The notes under the pieces were generated by a model. That model was given only the letters and a program-made list of their open reading frames with translations. It was not told the DNA's origin and made no database searches. Both the position numbers and the translations under genes were made by a program. Shown in pieces: positions 41,037-50,182 of a stretch of DNA of 64,000 bases (the stretch's first letter is position 1; every line of letters begins with the position of its first letter). Source of the DNA: Streptomyces seoulensis (GTDB lineage Bacteria > Actinomycetota > Actinomycetes > Streptomycetales > Streptomycetaceae); assembly GCF_022846655.1 (NCBI RefSeq), contig NZ_AP025667.1:62001-126000 (forward strand). The letters run 5' to 3'.

Positions 41037-41053
41037 GTGCGCTGCCGGGATCG

Positions 41054-41069
41054 TGTTTCACGTGAAACA
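41054..41069. other. parS: parS site 5
   Basis: TGTTTCACGTGAAACA, perfect palindrome, 17 bases after the pcnA stop codon. Confidence 0.97.
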
Positions 41070-41073
41070 CGAC

Positions 41074-42384
41074 TCAGCGGAGGGGCGGTGTTTCACGTGA
41101 AACACCGCCCCTCTCGCTTTTCCGGCGTCCCTCGAAGCGAGCCATGGCCACGGTGGCAGCGCCGTAGAGCAGAGCCACGAGGATCACCAGCAACGCCGAT
41201 CGGCCGTCCGGCGGAAGCATCAGGGCCGCCACCCCGGCGGCGCCGACGAAGGCGACGTTGAAGAGGACGTCGTAGACGGAGAAGACCCGGCCCCGGAAAC
41301 CGTCCTCGACCGATGCCTGGACGATCGTGTCCGTGGCGATCTTGGCGCCCTGGGTGACCAGCCCCAGCGAGAAGGCCGCGATCAGCAACGGAACCGTGGC
41401 GAACGTAAGGCCCAGTGCCGGCACCAGGACGGTGGCGGCGCCCGCGCAGACCGCGATCCACCGTCCGGCACCGAGCCGGCCCGCGCTCCAGGGCGTCACC
41501 ACGGCGGCTGCGAAGAACCCCGCGCCGGATACTGCCAGAGCGAGACCCAGCAGACGGAGACCGTCCTGCGGAGTGCTGGAGAGGCCGTACCGGCACAGCA
41601 TGAGCAGGAGGACCAGCAGTGCTCCGTAGCAGAAGCGCATGCAGGTCATCGCCGTGAGCGCCCAGACGGCTTCCCGGCGTCGGGGCTCGGCCAGGTACCG
41701 CACGGCCGCGAGGAGACCGTGCGCCGTGTCGGCGAGGACGGTGCGCAGATGCGGCAGCACCGGTGGCCGGTCGGGGCCGAGCAAGGAGGGGGCCATGGTC
41801 AAGGCGGTCAGGCCCGCGCACAGATACAGCAGGGCCCCGAGCAGGACCACCGCCGCGTCCGAATCCGACGCGATGAACCGGACGCCGAAGGCAAGGGCGG
41901 CACCCGCCGTCGCGGCCAGCGTTCCAGCGGTCGGGCACAGGGAGTTGGCCAGCACCAGGCGATCGGCGTCCACCACTCGCGGCAGCGCCGCCGAGAGGCC
42001 CGCGAGCACGAACCGGTTGACGGCCGTGACGCACAGCGCAGAGGCGTAGAACAGCCAGTCGGGCGCGTGGACGGCCATCAGCACGGCGGTGGCGGCCGCG
42101 AGCACGGCGCGCAGCACATTGCCGTGGACGAAGACCTGACGCCGGCGCCAGCGGTCCAGCAGGACACCCGCGAACGGACCGACCAGCGAATACGGCAGCA
42201 GCAGGACCGCCATCGCGGAGGCGATCGCCGGTGCCGAGGTCTGCTTCTCGGGGGAGAAGACGACGTACGAGGCGAGCGCGATCTGATAGACGCCGTCCGA
42301 GCCCTGCGAGAGCAGACGGACGTACAGCAGGCGCCGGAAGTCCCGTACGCGCAGCAGCAGGCGCAGATCACGGACTACGGGCAT
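41074..42384 (-). CDS. MFS transporter (MFS_3 / EntS-like)
   Basis: A 436-residue, 12-helix major facilitator exporter (start VVRDLRLLLRVRDFRRLLYVRLLSQ; LVGPFAGVLLDRWRRR loop between helices 2 and 3). Its substrate is unknown. Start ATG 42384 has GAGG 8 bases upstream; ATG 42402 does not. The C-terminal residues RGGVSRETPPLR are encoded by a parS site and its palindrome. Convergent with pcnA. Confidence 0.85.
   Translation of the reverse strand: MPVVRDLRLLLRVRDFRRLLYVRLLSQGSDGVYQIALASYVVFSPEKQTSAPAIASAMAVLLLPYSLVGPFAGVLLDRWRRRQVFVHGNVLRAVLAAATAVLMAVHAPDWLFYASALCVTAVNRFVLAGLSAALPRVVDADRLVLANSLCPTAGTLAATAGAALAFGVRFIASDSDAAVVLLGALLYLCAGLTALTMAPSLLGPDRPPVLPHLRTVLADTAHGLLAAVRYLAEPRRREAVWALTAMTCMRFCYGALLVLLLMLCRYGLSSTPQDGLRLLGLALAVSGAGFFAAAVVTPWSAGRLGAGRWIAVCAGAATVLVPALGLTFATVPLLIAAFSLGLVTQGAKIATDTIVQASVEDGFRGRVFSVYDVLFNVAFVGAAGVAALMLPPDGRSALLVILVALLYGAATVAMARFEGRRKSERGGVSRETPPLR
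41080..41113. terminator. parS-centred perfect palindrome, probable bidirectional terminator
   Basis: A 34-bp perfect palindrome (half-arm GAGGGGCGGTGTTTCAC) with parS site 6 (41089-41104) as its core. It lies at the convergent ends of pcnA and the MFS gene, partly inside the MFS coding region. Confidence 0.65.
41089..41104. other. parS: parS site 6, inside the MFS gene end
   Basis: TGTTTCACGTGAAACA, perfect palindrome; only 35 bases from site 5, centre to centre. Confidence 0.97.
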
Positions 42385-42407
42385 GGGCACAGCCTCACAC
42401 ATGCGGA

Positions 42408-42443
42408 AGGTCCCCGGGGTCGGCAGACCCCGGGGACCTTCAC
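42408..42443 (-). terminator. Terminator of padR-ino1
   Basis: Perfect 16-bp stem GAAGGTCCCCGGGGTC / GACCCCGGGGACCTTC with loop GGCA, 35 bases beyond the ino1 stop. Confidence 0.85.
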
Positions 42444-42477
42444 AGCCCTGGCAGGAGCGTTCTCGTGCGAGCCGCGG

Positions 42478-43560
42478 CTAGCGCTCGACGTCGCCGCGGA
42501 TGAACTTCTCGACGTTCTCGCGGGCCTCGTCGTCGAAGTACTGGACCGGCGGGGACTTCATGAAGTACGACGACGCCGACAGGATCGGGCCACCGATGCC
42601 CCGGTCCTTGGCGATCTTCGCGGCACGCAGGGCGTCGATGATGACACCGGCGGAGTTCGGGGAGTCCCAGACCTCCAGCTTGTACTCGAGGTTCAGCGGG
42701 ACGTCGCCGAACGCACGGCCTTCGAGGCGGACGTAGGCCCACTTGCGGTCGTCCAGCCAGGCCACGTAGTCGGACGGGCCGATGTGCACGTTCTTCTCGC
42801 CGAGGTCCCGGTCGGGGATCTGGGAGGTGACGGCCTGGGTCTTGGAGATCTTCTTGGACTCGAGGCGCTCGCGCTCGAGCATGTTCTTGAAGTCCATGTT
42901 GCCGCCGACGTTGAGCTGCATCGTGCGGTCCAGGATCACACCGCGGTCCTCGAACAGCTTCGCCATGACGCGGTGCGTGATGGTGGCGCCCACCTGGGAC
43001 TTGATGTCGTCACCGACGATCGGCACGCCGGCCTCGGTGAACTTGTCCGCCCACTCCTTGGTGCCGGCGATGAAGACCGGAAGGGCGTTGACGAAGCCGA
43101 CCTTGGCGTCGATGGCGCACTGGGCGTAGTACTTCGCCGCGGCCTCGGAGCCCACGGGCAGGTAGCAGACCAGGACGTCGACCTGCTTGTCCTTCAGGGT
43201 CTGGACGATGTCGACCGGCTCGGCGTCCGACTCCTCGATGGTCTCGCGGTAGTACTTGCCGAGGCCGTCGAGGGTGTGACCGCGCTGGACGGTGACACCG
43301 GTGGAGGGCACGTCGCAGATCTTGATGGTGTTGTTCTCGGAGGCGCCGATGGCGTCCGCGAGGTCGAGGCCGACCTTCTTGGCGTCCACGTCGAAGGCGG
43401 CGACGAACTCGATGTCCCGCACGTGGTAGTCGCCGAACTGTACGTGCATCAGGCCGGGGACCTTGGCCGCCGGGTCGGCGTCCTTGTAGTACTCGACTCC
43501 CTGCACCAGCGACGCGGCGCAGTTGCCGACACCGACGATGGCTACGCGAACCGAACCCAT
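42478..43560 (-). CDS. ino1: Inositol-3-phosphate synthase
   Basis: A 360-residue NAD-dependent enzyme converting glucose 6-phosphate to 1D-myo-inositol 3-phosphate, the precursor of phosphatidylinositol and mycothiol. N-terminal [12 protein letters not shown] is the NAD site. Other family motifs include [37 protein letters not shown] and [14 protein letters not shown]. At 360 residues it is the short prokaryotic form. It lies 43 bases behind padR and is most likely co-transcribed and regulated with it. Confidence 0.96.
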   Translation of the reverse strand: MGSVRVAIVGVGNCAASLVQGVEYYKDADPAAKVPGLMHVQFGDYHVRDIEFVAAFDVDAKKVGLDLADAIGASENNTIKICDVPSTGVTVQRGHTLDGLGKYYRETIEESDAEPVDIVQTLKDKQVDVLVCYLPVGSEAAAKYYAQCAIDAKVGFVNALPVFIAGTKEWADKFTEAGVPIVGDDIKSQVGATITHRVMAKLFEDRGVILDRTMQLNVGGNMDFKNMLERERLESKKISKTQAVTSQIPDRDLGEKNVHIGPSDYVAWLDDRKWAYVRLEGRAFGDVPLNLEYKLEVWDSPNSAGVIIDALRAAKIAKDRGIGGPILSASSYFMKSPPVQYFDDEARENVEKFIRGDVER

Positions 43561-43603
43561 TCCGGTTGCTCCCTGTGTGTACGAGTGAGGCCCTGTCGGG
43601 CCG

Positions 43604-44287
43604 TCACGTGGCGGTGTCGTCGGGCGTATCCGTCCCCGGAAGATCCCTGGGACGGGGCAGGCCGCCCGTCGATCCAGATGTGGTGTCCTGCTGAGCGGAC
43701 TCGGCGGACGCGGGACCCTTACGGTCCCGCCCGGCCCGCTCGCTCTCGATCAGCTCGTTCAGCCAGCGCACTTCGCGCTCCACGGACTCCATTCCGTGGC
43801 GCTGGAGTTCGAGCGTGTAGTCGTCGAGGCGCTCCCGCGTGCGTGCCAGGGAGGCGCGCATCTTCTCCAGGCGCTCCTCCAGTCGGCTGCGCCGTCCCTC
43901 CAGCACACGCATGCGCACATCGCGCGAGGTCTGCCCGAAGAAGGCGAACCGGGCGGCGAAGTGCTCGTCCTCGTATGCGTCGGGGCCGGTCTGCGACAGG
44001 AGTTCCTCGAAGTGCTCCTTACCTTCGGCCGTCAACCGGTAGACGATCTTCGCGCGGCGCCCGGTGAGAGGGGCGGCCAGAGCGTCTTCATGGGTGTTGC
44101 CCGGTTCCTCGATCAACCAGCCGTTGGCGACCAGCGTCTTGAGGCAGGGGTAGAGCGTCCCGTAGCTGAACGCCCGGAACACACCCAGGGACGTGTTGAG
44201 TCGTTTGCGCAGCTCATAGCCGTGCATCGGCGACTCGCGCAGCAGCCCGAGCACGGCGAACTCAAGGATGCCGGCACGTCGGCTCAT
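43604..44287 (-). CDS. PadR family transcriptional regulator
   Basis: A 227-residue repressor. The winged helix is at about 1-80 ([39 protein letters not shown]). A coiled-coil dimerisation arm ([28 protein letters not shown]) and a disordered tail follow. ATG 44287 has GAGGAGG upstream. The palindrome at 44329-44347 next to its own promoter indicates autoregulation, and co-transcription makes ino1 the obvious second target. The pair is conserved in M. tuberculosis (Rv0047c-ino1). Confidence 0.92.
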   Translation of the reverse strand: MSRRAGILEFAVLGLLRESPMHGYELRKRLNTSLGVFRAFSYGTLYPCLKTLVANGWLIEEPGNTHEDALAAPLTGRRAKIVYRLTAEGKEHFEELLSQTGPDAYEDEHFAARFAFFGQTSRDVRMRVLEGRRSRLEERLEKMRASLARTRERLDDYTLELQRHGMESVEREVRWLNELIESERAGRDRKGPASAESAQQDTTSGSTGGLPRPRDLPGTDTPDDTAT

Positions 44288-44328
44288 GATCGCCTCCTCT
44301 CGGTACGCGACGCGTTTATCTCGCTCCG

Positions 44329-44347
44329 ATGTATCGACTCGATACAT
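44329..44347. promoter_or_regulatory. PadR operator
   Basis: ATGTATCGACTCGATACAT, a perfect 19-bp palindrome with the ATGT...ACAT arms typical of PadR operators. It begins 5 bases downstream of the -10, so a bound repressor would cover the transcription start. Confidence 0.85.
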
Positions 44348-44351
44348 CACG

Positions 44352-44380
44352 ACGATAGAACGGCCTTCGGTGTGCGACAA
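44352..44380 (-). promoter_or_regulatory. padR-ino1 promoter
   Basis: On the minus strand TTGTCG (44375-44380), 17 bases, TATCGT (44352-44357). The rest of the 364-base gap up to 44651 carries the promoter of the PBP gene, which I could not pin down. Confidence 0.7.
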
Positions 44381-44651
44381 GAGGGGAAACGGTGAACGGG
44401 ATCACATCACCGATTCGTACGAGGCAAGTTGCCTGTTTTGGGGTGAACTTCGGGGCTCGGAGGGTTTTGGCGGTGCGTAGTCTGTGCGGCATGCACAACA
44501 CCGGGAACCAAGGGGCGCTTGGGGAGCGTCGTGATCCTCGGTGCAGTACGGGTGAATGCAGCAACGACCACATCCGTACTTCGGGGGGACCGGAAACCAG
44601 CCGCTGTTTCCAGGCGCGCACGGATGCGCCTGCCCGAGGAGTAATCGTTCG

Positions 44652-47288
44652 ATGAGCGAGCACCGTCGCAAACCGCCGCAGCCGCAGGGAGGCGGACGTG
44701 CCGCGGCCCGACGCGGCCAGCCCGGCCCGTCCTCCGGCCGTTCCGGCGCTCCGCGAGGCGCCAACGGGGCCTCTGACCACTCCTATGGGTCTCGATCCCA
44801 GGGACCGGACTCTCACGACTCTGGGGGTGATGAGCGTGAGTACGGCAGTCGTGCCGAGGCACGTCGGGCCGCCCAGAGAGGCGGCGGCCGCCGCCGGGGT
44901 GCCGACAACGCGGCTGCGGGCCGTGGCCGGGGCCATGACGAGGGGCCACCCGGCAAGCCCAGGATCATCGACTATCCCCGCGTGGGCAAGTACGGCTGGC
45001 GCCGCTGGGTGCCGTCCTGGCGACTGGTCACGGGTCTGGGTATCGGCTTCGCGGGCAGCGTGGTCGTCATGGCCGGCGTGGGGTACGCGCTCGTCGGCAT
45101 CCCGGACGAGAACGACGCCGCCGAGTCGCAGAACAACGTCTACTACTGGGCCGACGGAACCCAGATGGTGGCCACGGGTACCGGTGTGAACCGGCAGAAC
45201 CTCAAGATCGAGGCCATCCCCAAGGCCATGCAGTACGCCGTGATCTCTGCGGAGAACAAGAGCTTCTACGAGGACTCCGGCGTCGACCCCATGGGTATCG
45301 CGCGGGCCTTCGCCAACATGGCCCGTGGCGGACAGACCCAGGGTGGTTCCACGATCACCCAGCAGTTCGTCAAGAACACGTACCTGAGCCAGGACCAGAC
45401 GCTCACCCGCAAGTTCACGGAGATGTTCATCTCCCTGAAGGTGGGCACGAAGCTCAGCAAGAACGACATCATGCGCGGTTATCTGAACACCTCGTACTAC
45501 GGTCGTGGCGCTTACGGCATCCAGGCGGCGGCGCAGACGTACTACGGCAAGAACGCCGAGAAGCTGACCCCCAGCGAATGCGCGGTTCTCGCGGCCCTGT
45601 TGAAGGGCGCCACGTACTACGACCCGGCAGGCAACGAGGATCTCGACAAGAGTGCGACGCGGACGGCCAACCTGGCTCGTTCCCAAGGTCGTTGGCGCTG
45701 GATCCTCGGCGAGATGCACAAGGACAAGCACCTCAGCGACGCCGACTACCAGAAGGCGATCAGCCACTACCCCGAGCCGCAGGGCCGCAAGGCGACCAAG
45801 GGCATGACCGGCCAGATCAGCTACATGGTCGACACGGCGAAGAAGTACGTCCTGAACCACTCCAGCATCACGGAGGCGAAGTTCGACAAGGGCGGCTACC
45901 AGATCAGGACGACCTTCCAGAAGGACAAGGTCAATGCCCTGACCGCGGCCGTGAAGAAGATCCAGAAGTCGCGCCTGAAGCCCGAGACCGTCGAGAAGGA
46001 CAAGTACGTCCAGTTCGGCGCGGCCTCGGTGGTGCCCAACGACGGCGCCATCGTCGCCCTCTACGGCGGCGACGGGTACGAGAACGGTCACTTCACCAAC
46101 AACGCCGACACCTCCGGCGTCCCGGTCGGTTCGACCTGGAAGCCGTTCGTGCTGGCCGCGGCGATGCAGGACGGCACGTACAACTCGGACGGTGAGGGCA
46201 TCTCCCCGCTGAGCAAGTACAACGGCAACGACCATCTCAAGGTCCGCCGGCCGGACGGGTCGTTCTACCTCAACAGGGACAACTCGTTCTTCTTCCAGGC
46301 GAACGAGAGCGACCACCCTTGGGGCTACATCAGCCTGCGCAAGGCGATGGAGCAGTCGGTCAACACCCCGTTCGTGCAGCTCGGTGTCGACGTCGGCATG
46401 TCGAAGGTCCGGGACATGGCCCGTTCGGCCGGTGTGCTGGAGGGCAGCATGGCCAAGGACCTGAACCCGTCCTTCGCCATCGGTACCTCCACCCCCAGCG
46501 CGATCCGCATGGCGGACGCCTACGCGACGTTCGCCGCGTCCGGTAAGCAGACGGATCCCTACTCGGTCACCTCGGTCAAGGTCGACGGTGCGGACGTGCC
46601 GGGCTTCACCAAGCCGGAGTCCAAGCAGGCGATGGACGCGAACATCGCCCACAACGTCACCGACGTCCTGGAGAACGTGATCCAGAACGGTACGGGTCAG
46701 AACGCCAAGGCTCTGGGCCGCACGGCCGCGGGCAAGACCGGTACCACCGACGAGAACAAGTCGGCCTGGTTCGTCGGTTACACCCAGCAGCTCGCCACCT
46801 CGGTGGCGATGTTCCGCGAGAACCCCGCGGACCACAGGCTGCTGTCCATGAACGGCACGGCCGGCAAGGACTCCATCCACGGTGGTGACATCCCGACCTC
46901 GGTCTGGACCGAGTACATGCTGGACGCGCTGAAGGGGAAGAACGACCCCGGCTTCCCGGACGCCGTGAAGATCCCCAAGATCCAGAACGAGGTCGGTGCT
47001 CCCACGCCGACCCCGAAGCCGAGCATCACGCCGAGCCCGACGCCGACCTCGTCGCCCAGCTCGTCGCCGAGCCAGAGCACGCCGCCGCCGTCGCCGTCCG
47101 AGAGCGAGACGTGCCGGTTCTTCTGCGGCGACAACGGCGGCACCGGCCCCGGTGGCGCGGACGGCGGAGTCAGCTCCTCGCCGACCGACTCGACGTCACC
47201 CGGAACCGGTGGTGTCAGGGGCAACGGCAACGCCGGAGCCAATGGGAACGATGGCGGAGGCTTCTTCGGAGGCCAGGCCGGCCAATAG
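44652..47288 (+). CDS. Class A penicillin-binding protein (PonA1 type)
   Basis: An 878-residue bifunctional peptidoglycan synthase. A 120-residue basic disordered N-terminus and one membrane helix (about 140-160) come first. The GT51 glycosyltransferase domain follows, with its catalytic Glu in SAENKSFYEDSGVDP (about 201) and GGSTITQQ. The transpeptidase domain has STWK (about 493), SVN and KTGTT (about 695). The C-terminus is a Pro/Ser/Gly-rich tail with a two-cysteine segment (ETCRFFCGD). ATG 44652 has GAGGAG upstream. Position matches M. tuberculosis ponA1 (next to ino1/padR and the GT87 gene). Confidence 0.94.
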   Translation: MSEHRRKPPQPQGGGRAAARRGQPGPSSGRSGAPRGANGASDHSYGSRSQGPDSHDSGGDEREYGSRAEARRAAQRGGGRRRGADNAAAGRGRGHDEGPPGKPRIIDYPRVGKYGWRRWVPSWRLVTGLGIGFAGSVVVMAGVGYALVGIPDENDAAESQNNVYYWADGTQMVATGTGVNRQNLKIEAIPKAMQYAVISAENKSFYEDSGVDPMGIARAFANMARGGQTQGGSTITQQFVKNTYLSQDQTLTRKFTEMFISLKVGTKLSKNDIMRGYLNTSYYGRGAYGIQAAAQTYYGKNAEKLTPSECAVLAALLKGATYYDPAGNEDLDKSATRTANLARSQGRWRWILGEMHKDKHLSDADYQKAISHYPEPQGRKATKGMTGQISYMVDTAKKYVLNHSSITEAKFDKGGYQIRTTFQKDKVNALTAAVKKIQKSRLKPETVEKDKYVQFGAASVVPNDGAIVALYGGDGYENGHFTNNADTSGVPVGSTWKPFVLAAAMQDGTYNSDGEGISPLSKYNGNDHLKVRRPDGSFYLNRDNSFFFQANESDHPWGYISLRKAMEQSVNTPFVQLGVDVGMSKVRDMARSAGVLEGSMAKDLNPSFAIGTSTPSAIRMADAYATFAASGKQTDPYSVTSVKVDGADVPGFTKPESKQAMDANIAHNVTDVLENVIQNGTGQNAKALGRTAAGKTGTTDENKSAWFVGYTQQLATSVAMFRENPADHRLLSMNGTAGKDSIHGGDIPTSVWTEYMLDALKGKNDPGFPDAVKIPKIQNEVGAPTPTPKPSITPSPTPTSSPSSSPSQSTPPPSPSESETCRFFCGDNGGTGPGGADGGVSSSPTDSTSPGTGGVRGNGNAGANGNDGGGFFGGQAGQ

Positions 47289-47328
47289 GGCCACCCGCCC
47301 GATTGGCGGTCATTTGAACCGGCACGGG

Positions 47329-47344
47329 TGTTTCACGTGAAACG
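47329..47344. other. parS: parS site 7
   Basis: TGTTTCACGTGAAACG, between the PBP and GT87 genes, directly before the terminator. Confidence 0.95.
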
Positions 47345-47379
47345 AGGGCCGTCGCACCGACCAGGTGCGGCGGCCCTCG
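47343..47379 (+). terminator. Terminator of the PBP gene
   Basis: 16-bp stem CGAGGGCCGTCGCACC / GGTGCGGCGGCCCTCG with one wobble pair and a 5-base loop; it overlaps the last two bases of parS site 7. Confidence 0.7.
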
Positions 47380-47414
47380 GCGTATTCCCTAGCGAGTACG
47401 GCAGGATGTGCCCC

Positions 47415-48920
47415 ATGCCCAGTGCAGAGACGACGCCCGCGCGCGTGCGTGAACCGGAGACGGTACGACCGACGCGGGAGGACGAGATCGCCGCGGCCGG
47501 CAGCGAGCTGATCGGCGGCCCCCTAGGGCGACGCGCCCTGACCGGGACGTCCTGGTGGACGCCCGTCCGGGTCGTCGCGCTCGTGGCGATCGGCATGTTC
47601 GCCCTCGGACTCGTCCAGAAGGCACCCTGCTACGACGGCGCCTGGTTCTTCGGGGCCAGCTCGCAGTACACGCACGCCTGCTACTCGGACATCCCGCACC
47701 TCTACCAGGGGCGTGGCTTCGCCGACGGGCTCGTGCCGTACTTCGACAAGCTGCCCGGCGACATGGACTACCTCGAGTACCCGGTGCTGACCGGAGTGTT
47801 CATGGAGGTGGCCTCCTGGCTCACGCCGGGCAGCGGCAGCATCCAGCGGCAGGAGCAGTGGTACTGGTTCGTCAACGCCGGGATGCTGATGGTCTGCGCG
47901 GCCGTCATCGCCGTCTGCGTCAGCCGGACCCACCGCCGCCGCCCCTGGGACGGTCTGCTGCTCGCTCTGGCGCCTGCCTTCGCGCTGACCGCCACCATCA
48001 ACTGGGACCTTCTGGCGGTGGCCCTTACGGCCGCCGCGATGCTGATGTGGTCGCGCGGCCGGGCCGTCGCCTTCGGTGTGCTCCTGGGCCTGGCCACGGC
48101 CGCCAAGCTCTATCCCCTCGTCCTGCTGGGCCCCCTGCTGGTGCTGTGCTGGCGGGCCGGCAAGTGGCGGGAGTTCTTCCTGGCGGTCGGGGGCGCTGCG
48201 GGCGCGTGGCTCGTGGTGAACGTGCCGGTGATGCTGTTCGCCTTCCAGGGCTGGTCGAAGTTCTACACGTTCAGCCATGACCGGGGCGTCGACTTCGGCT
48301 CGTTCTGGTTGATCTGGTCGCAGAACTCCAGCAACCCGCCGAGCATCGACTTCGTGAACACCACCGCCAGCGCTCTGGTGGTGCTGTCCTTCCTCGGTAT
48401 CGCGGCGCTGACGTTCACCGCACCGCGCCGGCCCCGCTTCGCCCAGTTGGCCTTCCTGATGGTGGCGGCCTTCATCCTCACCAACAAGGTCTACTCCCCC
48501 CAGTACGTGCTGTGGCTGGTGGCCCTGGCGGTGCTGGCCCGGCCCAAGTGGCGGGACTTCCTTGTCTGGCAGGCGTGCGAGGTGGCGTACTTCCTCGGTA
48601 TCTGGCTGTACCTCGCGTACACGACCAGCGGAGACGCCCACAAGGGCCTGCCCACCGAGGGCTACCACTGGGCGATCGCCCTGCACCTGCTGGGCACCCT
48701 GTACCTGTGCGCCGTCATCGTGCGCGACATCCTCCGGCCGGAGCGCGACGTGGTGCGCCGGTCCGGGGACGACGACCCCTCAGGCGGCGTGCTCGACGGC
48801 GCGGCCGACCGCTTCGTCCTGCGCGGGCTGAGGCATCCGGAGCACGAGTCGCCCGAGGAGAAGTCCCGGACGGACTGGGGCGGCCCGGAACCGCTGCCCC
48901 ACGAGGGTCGTTCGCTCTGA
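47415..48920 (+). CDS. GT87 family polytopic glycosyltransferase
   Basis: A 501-residue membrane protein with about 10-12 helices, of the mannosyltransferase-like GT87 family that uses polyprenyl-phosphate sugars. The first periplasmic loop carries the acidic segment DMDYLEYPVLTGVFMEV. Other helices include INWDLLAVALTAAAMLMW and KLYPLVLLGPLLVLCW. The cytoplasmic C-terminus is polar. It is the equivalent of Rv0051 next to ponA1. ATG 47415 has CAGGA upstream; the longer frame begins inside the parS site. Substrate is unknown. Confidence 0.85.
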   Translation: MPSAETTPARVREPETVRPTREDEIAAAGSELIGGPLGRRALTGTSWWTPVRVVALVAIGMFALGLVQKAPCYDGAWFFGASSQYTHACYSDIPHLYQGRGFADGLVPYFDKLPGDMDYLEYPVLTGVFMEVASWLTPGSGSIQRQEQWYWFVNAGMLMVCAAVIAVCVSRTHRRRPWDGLLLALAPAFALTATINWDLLAVALTAAAMLMWSRGRAVAFGVLLGLATAAKLYPLVLLGPLLVLCWRAGKWREFFLAVGGAAGAWLVVNVPVMLFAFQGWSKFYTFSHDRGVDFGSFWLIWSQNSSNPPSIDFVNTTASALVVLSFLGIAALTFTAPRRPRFAQLAFLMVAAFILTNKVYSPQYVLWLVALAVLARPKWRDFLVWQACEVAYFLGIWLYLAYTTSGDAHKGLPTEGYHWAIALHLLGTLYLCAVIVRDILRPERDVVRRSGDDDPSGGVLDGAADRFVLRGLRHPEHESPEEKSRTDWGGPEPLPHEGRSL

Positions 48921-48957
48921 GCGAACAGGCTCGGCGGGCATGAAGACGCGGACATGA

Positions 48958-48993
48958 GAAAGGCCGTGCACGGAATCTCGTGCACGGCCTTTC
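48958..48993. terminator. Bidirectional terminator
   Basis: Perfect 15-bp stem GAAAGGCCGTGCACG / CGTGCACGGCCTTTC with a 6-base loop between the convergent GT87 and alanine-racemase-like genes. Confidence 0.85.
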
Positions 48994-49020
48994 CGTTCGC
49001 TTCAGCCCGCTCCAGTGGTC

Positions 49021-50052
49021 CTAGCGGTCCACGATCCGGTCGAACGTCGTGGTGGTGTGCCGCAGATGGGCCACCAGCTCGTCCCCGACCTTCGGCTCGG
49101 CAGCGTCGGAGGGGACGAACAGGATCGACACCTGCATGTGCGGCGGCTCCGCGAACCAGCGCTGCTTGCCGCTCCAGACGAACGGCGCGAGGTTCCGGTT
49201 CACCGTGGCGAGGCCGGCCCGCGCCACGCCCTTGGCGCGCGGCATGACGCCGTGCAGGGCCTTCGGGGCCTCCAGGCCCACCCCGTGCGACGTACCGCCC
49301 GCCACGACCACCAGAAAGCCGTCCGAGGCCGCCTTCTGCTGCCGGTAGCCGAAGCGGTCGCCCTTGGTCACCTTCGTGACGTCCAGGACGGCTCCCCGGT
49401 ACTCGGTGGCGTCGTGGTCGCCCAGCCACAGCCGCGTGCCGATCCGGGCGCGGAAGCGGGTCTGCGGGAACTGCTGCTGGAGCCGGATGAGTTCATCGGC
49501 CTTGAGGTGGCTGACGAACATCGTGTGCAACGGCAGCCGGGCCGCGCGCAGCCGGTCCATCCACCCGATGACCTCCTCGACGGCGTCCGAGCCGTCGGTG
49601 CGGTCCAGCGGCAGGTGGATGGCGAAGCCCTCCAGGCGGACGTTCTCGATGGCCTGGTGAAGCTGCGGCAGATCCTGCTCGCTGATGCCGTGCCGCTTCA
49701 TCGAGGACATTACCTCGATGACGACACGGGCACCCACCAGGCCGTACACGCCGTCGACCGACGACACCGAGCGGACCACCCGGTCCGGCAGCGGCACCGG
49801 CTCCTCGCCGCGCCGGTACGGCGTCAGCACGAGCAGGTCGCCGCTGAACCAGTCCTTGATGCGCGCGGCCTCGTACGTGGTGCCGACGGCGAGCATGTCG
49901 GAGCCCAGCCGGGTGGCCTCCTCCGCGAGCCGTTCGTGACCGAAGCCGTAGCCGTTGCCCTTGCAGACCGGGACGAGCCCCGGAAACTGCTCCTGCACGT
50001 GCTTGTGGTGCGCACGCCAGCGCGCGGTGTCGACGTAGAGCGTGAGCGCCAT
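49021..50052 (-). CDS. Alanine racemase-like PLP enzyme (fold type III)
   Basis: A 343-residue protein. The PLP lysine is in VPVCKGNGYGFGH (VKANAYGHG in true Alr). The barrel segment IENVRLEGFAIHLPLD and the C-terminal segment KGDRFGYRQQ, which would supply the catalytic tyrosine, are both recognisable. Compared with a standard Alr of about 370-390 residues it is shorter and diverged. Next to femX it is likely a peptidoglycan-related racemase or paralogue, but the amino acid substrate is not predictable. ATG 50052; 130 bases behind femX on the same strand. Confidence 0.8.
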   Translation of the reverse strand: MALTLYVDTARWRAHHKHVQEQFPGLVPVCKGNGYGFGHERLAEEATRLGSDMLAVGTTYEAARIKDWFSGDLLVLTPYRRGEEPVPLPDRVVRSVSSVDGVYGLVGARVVIEVMSSMKRHGISEQDLPQLHQAIENVRLEGFAIHLPLDRTDGSDAVEEVIGWMDRLRAARLPLHTMFVSHLKADELIRLQQQFPQTRFRARIGTRLWLGDHDATEYRGAVLDVTKVTKGDRFGYRQQKAASDGFLVVVAGGTSHGVGLEAPKALHGVMPRAKGVARAGLATVNRNLAPFVWSGKQRWFAEPPHMQVSILFVPSDAAEPKVGDELVAHLRHTTTTFDRIVDR

Positions 50053-50182
50053 GGCCGGACCCGGAACCTTTCTCGTGGCTGCGGTGGTCGCCGCTGGGAT
50101 CAGCGGGACTCGGGGGACGGGAGACAGTGAACCCTTGTGAGGGCTATGGAACCAGAAGGCGGCGGAAGCGGGTGACCGCCGC

